From: Leptofilum sp041748655
GTDB taxonomy: Bacteria > Chloroflexota > Anaerolineae > Promineifilales > Promineifilaceae
Assembly (NCBI GenBank): GCA_041748655.1
Contig: JBGTCV010000099.1
Coordinates: forward strand, 1 to 64,000
Reading direction: 5' to 3'
Length of the DNA: 64,000 bases
The stretch's first letter is position 1, and every line of letters starts with the position of its first letter. The notes beneath the pieces were generated by a model. That model saw only the letters and a program-made list of their open reading frames with translations. It made no database searches and was not told the origin of the DNA. The position numbers were made by a program, and so were the translations under genes. This document shows, piece by piece, positions 25,651-33,837 of this stretch.

Positions 25651-26597
25651 TTTCCCGTGACCCAGGTGCCAGTTTCTTTGCGCATTGCCTGGCCGATATG
25701 GGCCGGGCTGGTAATGAGGGCTTGTTTGCCGCCGTTATCCAGGAAGTCTAACACGGCTTCAACTTTGGGGCGCATACTGCCGGGGGCAAAGTGACCTTCT
25801 GCCAGGTATTGACGCAGCTGAACGGCCGTTATCTCGCCCAAATTTTCCTGCTGCGGCGTGTTAAAGTGAATCGCCACCTGCGGCACACCTGTGGAAATCA
25901 GCAGCAAATCGACGCCTAATTGGACCGCCAGCAAGCCGCTGGCCCAATCCTTGTCGATGACAGCCATGACCCCCTGGGTTTCGCGCAGCTCTCCCTTGTG
26001 GTTTTGCACCACCGGGATACCGCCGCCGCCCACGGCAATCACCACGCCACCCGCCGCCACCAAATGCCGAATCGCCTGTTCTTCAATGATGCGCACCGGC
26101 TTGGGCGAAGCGACCACGCGCCGCCAACCCCGCCCGGCATCTTCTACTACTTGCCAGCCCTGCGCGGCAAACAGTTGGGCCTGCGCCTCCGTCATAAAAC
26201 CACCAATGGGCTTGCTGGGGGACTGAAAAGCCGGGTCATTCTCAGCCACCAACACCTGCGTCACAATAGAGGCGACCGGCACATCCATGTTGCGGCTGAA
26301 CAGCTCATTGCTCAGCGCTTGCTGGAGCATGTAGCCGATCGAGCCTTGCGTATCGGCTACGATGAGATCGAGCGGGGTTGTGTGGACTTCATGAGCCGCC
26401 AGCTCGTTGCGGCGCAAAATGTAGCCCACCTGGGGGCCGTTACCATGCGTGACAATCAGCCGCCAGCCATCTTCAACCATATCGGCCAAATGGCGGCACG
26501 TCTCGCGCACGGCATCCCATTGATGCGGGATGTCTGGGTGTTGTTGATCGGTAATTAAAGAGTTGCCGCCAATGGCGACCAAAGCAGTGCGGGACAA
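25647..26597 (-). CDS. arcC: Carbamate kinase (TTG start)
   Basis: Catalyses reversible transfer of phosphate between carbamoyl phosphate and ADP, giving ATP in arginine or purine-degradation fermentations. I set the start at the TTG at 26597 because GGAGG stands seven bases before it and the product then begins SRTALVAIGGNSLI, the family N-terminus. The ATG starts upstream give 35 unrelated residues. The resulting 316 residues match the family's usual size. VTHGNGPQVG, MLQQALSNE and VVIAVGGGGIPV with a later DKDWASGLLA are conserved blocks. No arginine deiminase gene is nearby, so its pathway partner lies elsewhere. Confidence 0.93.
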   Translation of the reverse strand: MSRTALVAIGGNSLITDQQHPDIPHQWDAVRETCRHLADMVEDGWRLIVTHGNGPQVGYILRRNELAAHEVHTTPLDLIVADTQGSIGYMLQQALSNELFSRNMDVPVASIVTQVLVAENDPAFQSPSKPIGGFMTEAQAQLFAAQGWQVVEDAGRGWRRVVASPKPVRIIEEQAIRHLVAAGGVVIAVGGGGIPVVQNHKGELRETQGVMAVIDKDWASGLLAVQLGVDLLLISTGVPQVAIHFNTPQQENLGEITAVQLRQYLAEGHFAPGSMRPKVEAVLDFLDNGGKQALITSPAHIGQAMRKETGTWVTGN

Positions 26598-26736
26598 AGT
26601 GGGACCTCCAAAAAAATGCCTGTGGGATAGGCAAAAGTGTAGAAGCGAAATCATACAGCATAGGTATAGTCGGGGCAAGACAGGTGGGTAAAACCTTGCC
26701 AAACGTTACGGCCGCATCTCCACCTGCCACCTGCTA

Positions 26737-27738
26737 CTATCCCCGACCTGCGCGCCACTTTTCTAACAGATCCGCTTCTCGTTCGCGGCTCAAGCCGGCC
26801 CGCCATTCATGATCGGCCGGGCGCGTTGCCTGCCAGGCAAGCGTATCCTGGATTGTTTCGGCCAACGGCCGTATCACCAGCCCATCCGCAAACGCTTTAT
26901 CACAATTCACTTGGCTAAACCCCGGTAGTTCACTGCCCACCCACAAGGGCAAGTTCACCCAAGGTCCCACTTCATGTTCCGTCAGAAACGACTCGCTGAC
27001 CCAGACAAAAGTTGCTTCGCTGCCCGACACTGCGCGGCTAGTCGTCAGCACATCGCCTAGAGTCACCTCTCCAGCTTGTCCCGTTACGTTGTAGGTCCCC
27101 ACCTTTGAGGCACCAACCATGTGCAAAATCCATTGAGCCAGATCACGCACATCAATAAACTGCACGGCATGATCGGGGCTGTCCGGCGCAAGCACGTTAC
27201 CCCCCTGGGCAACACGGTAGGGCCAGTAGGTAAAACGATCCGTGAGATCGTGCGGACCAACAATCAGACCAGCTCGAACGTTCAGGACGCGGCCGGGCAT
27301 GGCTGTTTCTGCCGCCTGCTCGCACAAGGCTTTGAGCGGTCCATAGGTTCCCTCGGTTATTTCTTCAACTGTTTCATCCTCCAGGGTACCAACGGCCGTA
27401 GCCTCATCAACCCCCGGTACACGCAGCGCCTCAAACGGGTACACTGAAATGCTGGAGATAAAAACATACTGGCTAACAGCATCCGCTAGAAACATAGCCG
27501 AATCACGCACCAGTCGCGGAAAATAACCACAGGTGTCGATGACGGCGTCCCAGGAACGGCCGTCTAGCGCCGCCAATCCCCCATCCCGATCCCCCACCAA
27601 CGATTCCACCTCACCGCCGTACAAATCCGGGTTGCTCTGCCCCCGGTTAAACAGCGTCACCCCGTGCCCCACTGCCAGCGCTTCATTCACAATCGCCCGT
27701 CCTAAAAACCGTGTGCCGCCAATTACCAACAGTTTCAT
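26737..27738 (-). CDS. NAD-dependent epimerase/dehydratase-like extended SDR
   Basis: A 333-residue protein. MKLLVIGGTRFLGRAIVNEA is a dinucleotide-binding GXXXFLG motif of atypical extended SDRs. VIDTCGYFPRLV and YVFISSISVYP follow. The catalytic tyrosine position of classic SDRs is replaced by TYGPLKALCEQAA, which still keeps Y-X3-K. The sequence resembles reductases and epimerases annotated as NAD-dependent epimerases of unknown substrate. It is a single gene, divergent from pepA, with a GGTCAAGTTT hairpin in between. Confidence 0.85.
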   Translation of the reverse strand: MKLLVIGGTRFLGRAIVNEALAVGHGVTLFNRGQSNPDLYGGEVESLVGDRDGGLAALDGRSWDAVIDTCGYFPRLVRDSAMFLADAVSQYVFISSISVYPFEALRVPGVDEATAVGTLEDETVEEITEGTYGPLKALCEQAAETAMPGRVLNVRAGLIVGPHDLTDRFTYWPYRVAQGGNVLAPDSPDHAVQFIDVRDLAQWILHMVGASKVGTYNVTGQAGEVTLGDVLTTSRAVSGSEATFVWVSESFLTEHEVGPWVNLPLWVGSELPGFSQVNCDKAFADGLVIRPLAETIQDTLAWQATRPADHEWRAGLSREREADLLEKWRAGRG

Positions 27739-27760
27739 GCTGAAAACCCCTTCACTTATT

Positions 27761-27782
27761 GGTCAAGTTTGAAAACTTGACC
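27761..27782. repeat. Perfect palindrome GGTCAAGTTT/AAACTTGACC
   Basis: A ten-base perfect inverted repeat with a two-base centre lies between the divergent SDR gene and pepA. It resembles mobile intergenic palindromes rather than an operator, but its location between two promoters leaves a regulatory use open. Confidence 0.6.
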
Positions 27783-27904
27783 TACGATCTGCCCTTAACA
27801 GTTAGTTGCCAAGCATAACAAAGATTAGATGGTTGTCTAGTGTCTGGAAAATTTGCAGGTACAATACACCCAATACTGAAATCTATTTCCCCAAGGAGGA
27901 ATGA

Positions 27905-29416
27905 ATGAAAATAATCGTTAGCCAGGGTGAAATTCAGGCCGCTCAAGCCGACACCCTCATTGTCAACTTGTTTGATGACGTAACCACGCCTGGTGGAGCC
28001 ACCGGCGCAATAGATAAGGCGCTGGGTGGCGCCATTCGGGAGCTGATTGCCAGCGGTGACCTGACCGGTAAGGCGGGCGAGGTTGGCATTTTATATCCAC
28101 GTGGGGCGGTTCCAGCCACGCGGGTGCTGATAGTCGGTTTGGGCAAGCGAGATGGCTTCAATCTGGAAGGGGTGCGGCAGGCGGCGGCCAACGGCATCAA
28201 GCAAGCTCACAAGCTGAAGGCCAAAAACGTAGCCACGATTGTACACGGCGCGGGCATTGGTGGGCTGGAGGTGCAGGCAGCGGCTCAGGCCACCGTGGAA
28301 GGCAGCCTGCTGGCGCTCTATCGCTTTGCGGCCAGCAAGCAAGAGCCAGAACCGCCCCACGCCATCGACTCACTGGTGGTTGTGGAGTTTGATACTGACA
28401 AAATTGGGGCGATTGAGGCGGGCAGCGTGGCAGCGCAGGCGATTGCCGCTGGCGTTGCTGTGGCCCGCGATCTGGTGAACATGCCGCCCAATGTGGCCAC
28501 CCCGACGAAGCTGGCGGATACGGCCGTATCCATCGCCACCGATCACAACCTCAAAATCACCATTGGCGACTGCGCCTGGGCGGCCGAGCACAAGATGGGG
28601 GCGTTCCTGGCCGTGGCCCAGGGGGCGGGCGAACCACCCAAATTCATCATCCTGGAGCACAACGGCGACCGGGAAGATTTAGACACCATTGTCCTGGTAG
28701 GCAAAGGGATTACCTTTGACACGGGCGGTATCTCCATCAAACCTTCTGCCAGCATGGAGGCGATGAAGTCAGACATGGGGGGCGCAGCGGCCGTTTTGGG
28801 CGCAATGAAAGCGGTTGGGGCGATGAACCTGCCTCTACGCATCATTGCCATTGCCCCCTGCACGGAAAATATGCCAGACGCCAACGCCTACCGCCCGGCA
28901 GATGTGATCACCGCCAGCAACGGCACCACCATCGAAATCATCTCCACCGATGCCGAAGGGCGCATGGTACTGGCCGACGGGCTGGTCTATGCTACCCGGT
29001 TCAATCCCAAAGCGGTGATTGATCTGGCGACGCTGACGGGTGCCTGCGTGGTTGCCCTGGGCAGCGGCATGGCGGCGGGGCTGTTCAGCACGGAGGATCG
29101 TTTGCGGGATAAATTGGTGGCGGCGGGAACGGCCGTCCACGAGCGTGTCTGGCCCCTGCCTCTGTGGGACGATTACAAAGAAGCGATCAAATCCGACGTG
29201 GCCGACATTAAAAACAGCGGCGGCCGTTTTGGCGGCGTGGCCACCTCGGCCATCTTCCTCAAGCAATTTGTCGATTATCCCTGGGTACATCTGGACATTG
29301 CCGGCATGGCCCTGAGCGAAAAAGCCACGGCGTACACGCCGCGCGGCGGCACAGGCTACGGTGTGCGCCTGCTGGTTGAGTTTTTACGCAATTGGGCAGT
29401 GGCCAGTGGCCAGTGA
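27905..29416 (+). CDS. pepA: Leucyl aminopeptidase (M17)
   Basis: Removes N-terminal residues from peptides. It is a 503-residue hexameric two-metal enzyme. The N-terminal domain (about 1-160) is followed by the catalytic domain with VLVGKGITFDTGGISIKPSA (metal-binding Lys and Asp), KSDMGGAAAVLGAM, and NTDAEGRMVL-type IISTDAEGRMVLADGLVYA carrying the signature Asp/Glu and Arg. AAGGAGG is placed seven bases before ATG 27905, deciding the start. It is monocistronic; a 121-bp MITE follows 12 bases after the stop. Confidence 0.95.
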   Translation: MKIIVSQGEIQAAQADTLIVNLFDDVTTPGGATGAIDKALGGAIRELIASGDLTGKAGEVGILYPRGAVPATRVLIVGLGKRDGFNLEGVRQAAANGIKQAHKLKAKNVATIVHGAGIGGLEVQAAAQATVEGSLLALYRFAASKQEPEPPHAIDSLVVVEFDTDKIGAIEAGSVAAQAIAAGVAVARDLVNMPPNVATPTKLADTAVSIATDHNLKITIGDCAWAAEHKMGAFLAVAQGAGEPPKFIILEHNGDREDLDTIVLVGKGITFDTGGISIKPSASMEAMKSDMGGAAAVLGAMKAVGAMNLPLRIIAIAPCTENMPDANAYRPADVITASNGTTIEIISTDAEGRMVLADGLVYATRFNPKAVIDLATLTGACVVALGSGMAAGLFSTEDRLRDKLVAAGTAVHERVWPLPLWDDYKEAIKSDVADIKNSGGRFGGVATSAIFLKQFVDYPWVHLDIAGMALSEKATAYTPRGGTGYGVRLLVEFLRNWAVASGQ

Positions 29417-29423
29417 AAAGCAT

Positions 29424-29554
29424 AAATTTAGGACTTACGCAGATGAAGCTTTTTAGCCGCGAATTTCACGAATTAGCGCGAAACAGCGTTGAAATTCGTG
29501 AAAATTCGCGTCATTCGCGGCTCATTAATCAGTAAATGCGTAAGTCCTAAAATT
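29424..29554. mobile_element. MITE with 13-bp terminal inverted repeats and AAATT target duplication
   Basis: The element spans 29429-29549 (121 bp). Its ends TAGGACTTACGCA and TGCGTAAGTCCTA are perfect inverted repeats. It is flanked on both sides by AAATT (29424-29428 and 29550-29554), a five-base target-site duplication. Inside, AGCCGCGAATTTCACGAATT faces AATTCGTGAAAATTCGCG ... CGCGGCT, so most of it can fold on itself. It codes for nothing. The TIR sequence resembles those of transposases that are not present here, so it would be a non-autonomous copy. Confidence 0.85.
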
Positions 29555-29557
29555 ATT

Positions 29558-29585
29558 AGCCCGGGGCTTCAGCCCCAGATAAAAA
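29558..29585. repeat. GGGGCTTCAGCCCC palindrome
   Basis: GCCCGGGGCTTCAGCCCC lies directly after the MITE. Palindromes with this core are common intergenic repeats in many environmental bacteria. It may also serve as a bidirectional stop between convergent pepA and the SDR gene. Confidence 0.6.
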
Positions 29586-29620
29586 TTGTGCAATCGCGCG
29601 ACGCGACACACCCCGGCCCC

Positions 29621-30760
29621 TCATTCATCTTTAAATTGGGTGAGGAAAATGGCGTTGACCTGCTGCAGGTAGGTCAGGTCAACCCTGGGAGGTGGCAACA
29701 GATGCTGGGGCAGGTATTGGCGGAAGGCGTCAGTGGCAAAGTGAATTTCCTCGTGCATGTACGGCGACTGGAAGGCAATGCGGCGATTGATCACCTTTTC
29801 CGTCTGGTTCATTGGCGCTGCCTGGAACTGGTCGGGATGCACCAGTTTCAGGCCATGCATCTCCAGGCTGGTAACCAGGGCGTGATGCACCTCTTCTACC
29901 GTGGGGGGTTGCTCGTTGACGATGTTGAACAGGTTGGTTCGGTTGGGGTCTAGCGCGGTGCAGTGCGCCAGGTAAACCAGGCTCTCCACCACAAAATCGA
30001 TGGGCACCAGATTGATCGGGCTGCTGGGGTTTCCCTGAAGGCGTGTTTCAACATTGCCGTCAAACAACTCACCCTGGCTGCGCTCTAGTATAGAGCGCAG
30101 GCGGCGGCATTCGGTGAGTACCTGATAGTAGCCGGAATTGCACAAAACGGCCGTTTCCGGCGTACCAATTACAATCGACGGGCGAAAAATCGCTACGTCC
30201 AGCCGCTGTTCTTGCTGATATTGGTCCACCAGCCGCTCCGCGTTGTGTTTAGACCATTCGTAAATCGAGCGAAAGCCGGTGATGTTATCAGGAATTTGCT
30301 CCGGCACGGCGGTGTTGAATTCGCTGCCCAGGCAGTACGCGGTGCTGATGTAGAAAAAGCGGGGCGGCATTTGGGGGTTGATCTGGCAGGCCAGGTCCAG
30401 CATGTGGCGAGTGCCTTCGATGTTTGTGGCTTCCACCAACGGCCGTTCCCGCTCCTTGAAGTTAAAAATGGCGGCGCTGTGCCACAGTTCATCAATCGGG
30501 GCGCGAAACCGTGCCCGTACCGCCGCGTAGAGCTGCTCGGCGGGGTCTTCTACCGTACCGGGGATGGCGATCAGGTTGGCCAGCCTGTTATCTGAGAGAA
30601 TGCCGACTTCGAGAACGGCCGTTTCAATGCGTTCCTGAACTGATTCTGCCCCTTTTTGCCGCACCAGGGCCAAAACTGTATGCCCCTCGTTTAAAAAGCG
30701 ATGCGCCAAATGGCAGCCAACATATCCGGTTGCCCCGGTTAAAAAAATCGTTTTATTCAT
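29621..30760 (-). CDS. Extended SDR, thioester-reductase-like (NAD_binding_4)
   Basis: A 379-residue protein. TIFLTGATGYVGCHLAHRFL is a TGXXGXXG dinucleotide-binding motif. ALVRQKGAESVQERIETAV and IPGTVEDPAEQLYAAVRARF resemble the reductase domains that act on acyl-thioesters and fatty acyl-CoA reductases. FFYISTAYCLGSEFN and YEWSKHNAERLV carry the catalytic-type tyrosine and lysine (Y-X3-K). It is a single gene with no carrier protein beside it, so it could reduce a lipid-linked or free acyl substrate; the substrate is unknown. Confidence 0.82.
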   Translation of the reverse strand: MNKTIFLTGATGYVGCHLAHRFLNEGHTVLALVRQKGAESVQERIETAVLEVGILSDNRLANLIAIPGTVEDPAEQLYAAVRARFRAPIDELWHSAAIFNFKERERPLVEATNIEGTRHMLDLACQINPQMPPRFFYISTAYCLGSEFNTAVPEQIPDNITGFRSIYEWSKHNAERLVDQYQQEQRLDVAIFRPSIVIGTPETAVLCNSGYYQVLTECRRLRSILERSQGELFDGNVETRLQGNPSSPINLVPIDFVVESLVYLAHCTALDPNRTNLFNIVNEQPPTVEEVHHALVTSLEMHGLKLVHPDQFQAAPMNQTEKVINRRIAFQSPYMHEEIHFATDAFRQYLPQHLLPPPRVDLTYLQQVNAIFLTQFKDE

Positions 30761-30823
30761 AACCTCTTTTCCAATTCCACTGTCTTTCAGATAAGTGGGT
30801 CTTTGCGATTTCGTGGAGTTTGG

Positions 30824-30872
30824 CGTGAAACGTGAAACGTGATGTCGCCTTGGTTACGTTTCACGTTTCACG
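30824..30872. repeat. Perfect 17-bp inverted repeat CGTGAAACGTGAAACGT
   Basis: The two 17-base arms are exact reverse complements separated by 15 bases. The repeat lies in the 353-base gene-free stretch 30761-31113. Apart from this hairpin and the tandem palindromes that follow, I see nothing in that stretch. Confidence 0.85.
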
Positions 30873-31005
30873 GCTTGTCAACCCCCTGAGTTCCTAAAGA
30901 GCTAGATAAGTTTAACCTATCATAAACATCTCTTTTTAATTCAGCCACTTATCTGGCAAAATTCAAGTAAACGGTTCAGGCTTCTCTGACAGCCTGCTAG
31001 ACCAG

Positions 31006-31058
31006 ATTATAGCCTGGGCATTCACGCCCAGAATTATAGCCTGGGCATTCATGCCCAG
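31006..31058. repeat. Tandem pair of ATTATAGCCTGGGCATTCAYGCCCAG units
   Basis: Two 26-base copies, differing at a single C/T in the loop, stand head to tail. Each contains the palindrome CTGGGC-ATTCAY-GCCCAG. They lie about 55 bases before the truncated acetyltransferase. Units of this kind are dispersed intergenic palindromes. Confidence 0.8.
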
Positions 31059-31113
31059 GTTTTCGATCAATGGCACACAAGTTCCATAATTGGAATTGCT
31101 GTCAAGCGAGGCA

Positions 31114-31490
31114 ATGATGTCTGAATCTGAAACGATGCCCCAACTGCAAATGGTGTGGCCGGTTGAGCGGCTGACTGAGCCGCCCAGGGTGGCGCTGCCG
31201 CCAGGCTACCGCCTGCGCACCTACCAGCCGGGAGATGAAACCCGCTTTCTTGAGGTCATGGCAGTGGCGGGCTGGCCTGGTTGGGATGAAGAACGGCTGA
31301 AGCCGTGGCTGTACCGGATGCTGCCGCACGGCTGGTTTATGGTGGTCACTGAGGCGGATGATTTGATTGTGACCAGGGCGATGGCTACGCACGATCACAC
31401 CTGGCTACGGCCGTTTTCCGGCGAGGTAGGCTGGGTGGCGGGCGAACCGGTGCATAAGGGGTTGGGAACGGCCGTTCACCCCGGAACTGT
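31114..31490 (+). pseudogene. Truncated GNAT acetyltransferase
   Basis: From ATG 31114 or 31117 the frame encodes the N-terminal two-thirds of a GNAT-type acetyltransferase: LPPGYRLRTYQPGDETRFLE, a tryptophan-rich middle, then SGEVGWVAGEPVHKGLGTAV. This reaches the acetyl-CoA pyrophosphate loop (normally R/Q-X-X-G-X-G/A) and then loses similarity. The frame runs on antisense through the downstream glycosyltransferase gene, which is not meaningful coding. The break near 31485 sits at an ACGGCCGT, where the missing C-terminal helix should begin. It is best read as a gene cut by a rearrangement. Confidence 0.7.
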
Positions 31491-31506
31491 GGCCCACCAA
31501 ACCCGG

Positions 31507-32505
31507 TTAAGCCTGATTTTCAGCAGTCAACACCTGGCGAATATAGTAGACGGTTTTGTTTTGGGATTCGTAATAGGTGCGCACCATCAGCTCGGCGATG
31601 AGGCCCATCACCAGGAACAGAACGCCCAAAATGACCAGCAAAACGGCCAGGAGGAGGAGCGGCCGTTCCCCAATTTGGAAATCATTAAAGCCTTGCCAAA
31701 ACTGGCTGGCCTGAATACCCGCCCAAATCTTGAGCCAGGTTAAGTACAAGCCCATCAACACACCTAACCCGCCAAACGAGATACCCAACATGCCAAACAA
31801 ATGCATGGGACGGTCGCTGTATTTGCGCAAAAAAAGGATGGTCATTAAATCCACAATAACGCGAAAAGTGCGCGAAATGCCGTACTTAGAGGTGCCCGCC
31901 ACCCGCGCCCGATGGTTGACCGGCACTTCCGCCATGCTAAACCCGGCAAAACTTACCATCTCAGGGATGAAGCGGTGCAGTTCGCCATACAGCTTCAGCT
32001 CGTCGGTAACCTTCGTGCGGAAGACGCGCAGTGAGCAGCCTCGATCTCGCAGCGGCACGTCGGTGAGCCGGGCGATGAGCCGGTTGGCAATAAAGGAGGG
32101 CAGCTTGCGCATCAGGAACGCATCCTGGCGATTTTCACGCCAGCCGTTGACCACATCATATCCCTCTTCCAGCTTTTTGATCATGGCGGGGATGTCGGCG
32201 GGGTCGTTTTGGCGGTCGGCGTCCATGGTGAGAATGTAGCGACCCCGTGCCTGGTCGAACCCGGCGGCAAAAGCGGCCGTTTGCCCATGATTGCGCCGAA
32301 ACTGAATCGCCACCACCCGGTCATCTTCTTTGTGCAGCGCTTCCAGAACGGCAAAGCTGGTGTCGCGGCTGCCATCGTCGATGAAGATCACCTCGTAACG
32401 AATCGGTTCGTCTTTCAAGGCGGCGGTGATTTCGGCCAGCAACGGCCGTAAATTTTCTTCTTCGTTATAAACAGGCACTACAATTGATAAATCCATCTTT
32501 TCCAT
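31507..32505 (-). CDS. Family 2 glycosyltransferase with C-terminal membrane segments (DPM1/ArnC-like)
   Basis: A 332-residue membrane-associated GT2 enzyme. LSIVVPVYNEEENLRPLLAE is the N-terminal nucleotide-sugar binding strand, IDDGSRDTS the first aspartate motif, and TMDADRQNDPADIP the DXD region. RDRGCSLRVFR and a QXXRW-like part follow. Two hydrophobic helices near residues 225-310 anchor it. Such enzymes transfer a sugar to undecaprenyl or dolichyl phosphate. It ends within about 20 bases of the broken acetyltransferase. A Met codon three residues in is an alternative start. Confidence 0.9.
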   Translation of the reverse strand: MEKMDLSIVVPVYNEEENLRPLLAEITAALKDEPIRYEVIFIDDGSRDTSFAVLEALHKEDDRVVAIQFRRNHGQTAAFAAGFDQARGRYILTMDADRQNDPADIPAMIKKLEEGYDVVNGWRENRQDAFLMRKLPSFIANRLIARLTDVPLRDRGCSLRVFRTKVTDELKLYGELHRFIPEMVSFAGFSMAEVPVNHRARVAGTSKYGISRTFRVIVDLMTILFLRKYSDRPMHLFGMLGISFGGLGVLMGLYLTWLKIWAGIQASQFWQGFNDFQIGERPLLLLAVLLVILGVLFLVMGLIAELMVRTYYESQNKTVYYIRQVLTAENQA

Positions 32506-32712
32506 GTTTGCGCTTCTTTACTTTAGAGCGTACGCGAAAGCTTACGTGCTTACTCAGGTGACTGTCACCGTTATAATTGCCAGATTCATACCAAACCACG
32601 CCCCATTTAACGGGATGGGTGTAACGACCGAACTTTTTTGGGGTTATTGTAAAAGCAAGTATCTTTGAATGAAGGCGCGATTATAGCATATCGCCACGAA
32701 GGATTCGCGTTG

Positions 32713-33678
32713 ATGAAAGTTTCTGTTATTGCTACAGTCAAAAATGAAGGGGAAGCGATACGGCCGTTGCTGGACTCTCTTATTCAGCAAAGCCAATTGC
32801 CCGATGAGCTCATCATCTGTGATGGCGGCTCTACCGACAATACCCTGGAAATTCTAACCGAATACAAGCTATGGCTGCCGCTTAAGATTATGGTGGCGCC
32901 TGGGGTCAACATCAGCCAGGGGCGCAATTTAGCCATCCAGGCTGCGGCTGGCCCCATTATTGCCGCCACCGATGCCGGGGTCGTGCTGGTCCCCTACTGG
33001 CTGGAAGAGCTGATCCAGCCGATTGTGAACGGGGAAACGGCCGTTGCCAGCGGCTGGTTTGAGGCAGATCCCTATACCGATTTTGAAGTGGTTATGGGAG
33101 CTACCGTGCTGCCCTCCCGCCAGGAAATTGTGCCAGGGAAGTTTCTCCCCTCCAGCCGCTCCGTCGCCTTCCTGAAATCAGCCTGGGAAGCGGTAGGTGG
33201 CTACCCGGAATGGCTGGATTATGGCGAAGATTTGGTGTTCGACTTTGCCCTACGTGAACAGTTTGGCGACTTTCCTTTTGTGGATACGGCCGTTGCCTAC
33301 TTCCGCCCCCGCAGCGACCTGACCGGCTACTTCAAGCAATATTACAACTACGCCCGTGGCGACGGCAAAGCCAACCTGTGGCCCAGGCGTCATCTTGTTC
33401 GCTACCTCGCCTACCTGGTGGGCCTGCCCTACGTTCTGCGGCTTATCTGGCGCGAGAAGTGGCTGGGCTGGGTGCTGCTGCTGTTGGGCAGCGGCGTTTA
33501 CTGCCAGCGCCCCGCGCAGCGGCTGTGGGACAATACCTGGGGCTGGCGTCCACCATCCCGCCTGCGGGCCTTCGCCCTCATTCCCATCATCCGGCTGGTA
33601 GGGGATGTGGCCAAGATGCTGGGCTACCCTGTAGGGTTGGTTTGGCGCTGGCGGCATCGGGATATGATACGGCCGTAA
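32713..33678 (+). CDS. Family 2 glycosyltransferase
   Basis: A 321-residue enzyme from ATG 32713 (MKVSVIATVKNEGEAIRPLL). An earlier in-frame ATG 16 codons upstream gives an unlikely extension. ICDGGSTDNTLEILTEY is the first acidic motif and ATDAGVVLVPYWLEEL the metal-binding region. YGEDLVFDFALREQF carries the ED acceptor-site motif. A C-terminal arginine- and tryptophan-rich part with a weak hydrophobic segment (about 235-260) could attach it to the membrane. It is divergent from the preceding GT2 gene. It probably acts in surface polysaccharide or glycolipid assembly. Confidence 0.88.
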   Translation: MKVSVIATVKNEGEAIRPLLDSLIQQSQLPDELIICDGGSTDNTLEILTEYKLWLPLKIMVAPGVNISQGRNLAIQAAAGPIIAATDAGVVLVPYWLEELIQPIVNGETAVASGWFEADPYTDFEVVMGATVLPSRQEIVPGKFLPSSRSVAFLKSAWEAVGGYPEWLDYGEDLVFDFALREQFGDFPFVDTAVAYFRPRSDLTGYFKQYYNYARGDGKANLWPRRHLVRYLAYLVGLPYVLRLIWREKWLGWVLLLLGSGVYCQRPAQRLWDNTWGWRPPSRLRAFALIPIIRLVGDVAKMLGYPVGLVWRWRHRDMIRP

Positions 33679-33837
33679 TCAGGGGTCAGTAATCAGTAGC
33701 CAGTGGTTAGTAAATTAGAAATCTGCAAGAACCCGCCCGCCCAGCTTGACGCCCCCACAACCCATGTTAAGATCGCCAAATGTTAGCCGACCTGCTTGTC
33801 GGCTCTTTTAGTGTATTGAGGTTGTTTAGCATTTGCA

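Noticed and set aside
31006..31058. Possible CRISPR-like repeats
   Set aside because: Only two head-to-tail units without spacers and with internal palindromes; no cas genes in the window.
31491..31743. C-terminal extension of the acetyltransferase frame
   Set aside because: It runs antisense through the glycosyltransferase gene and shows no acetyltransferase similarity.
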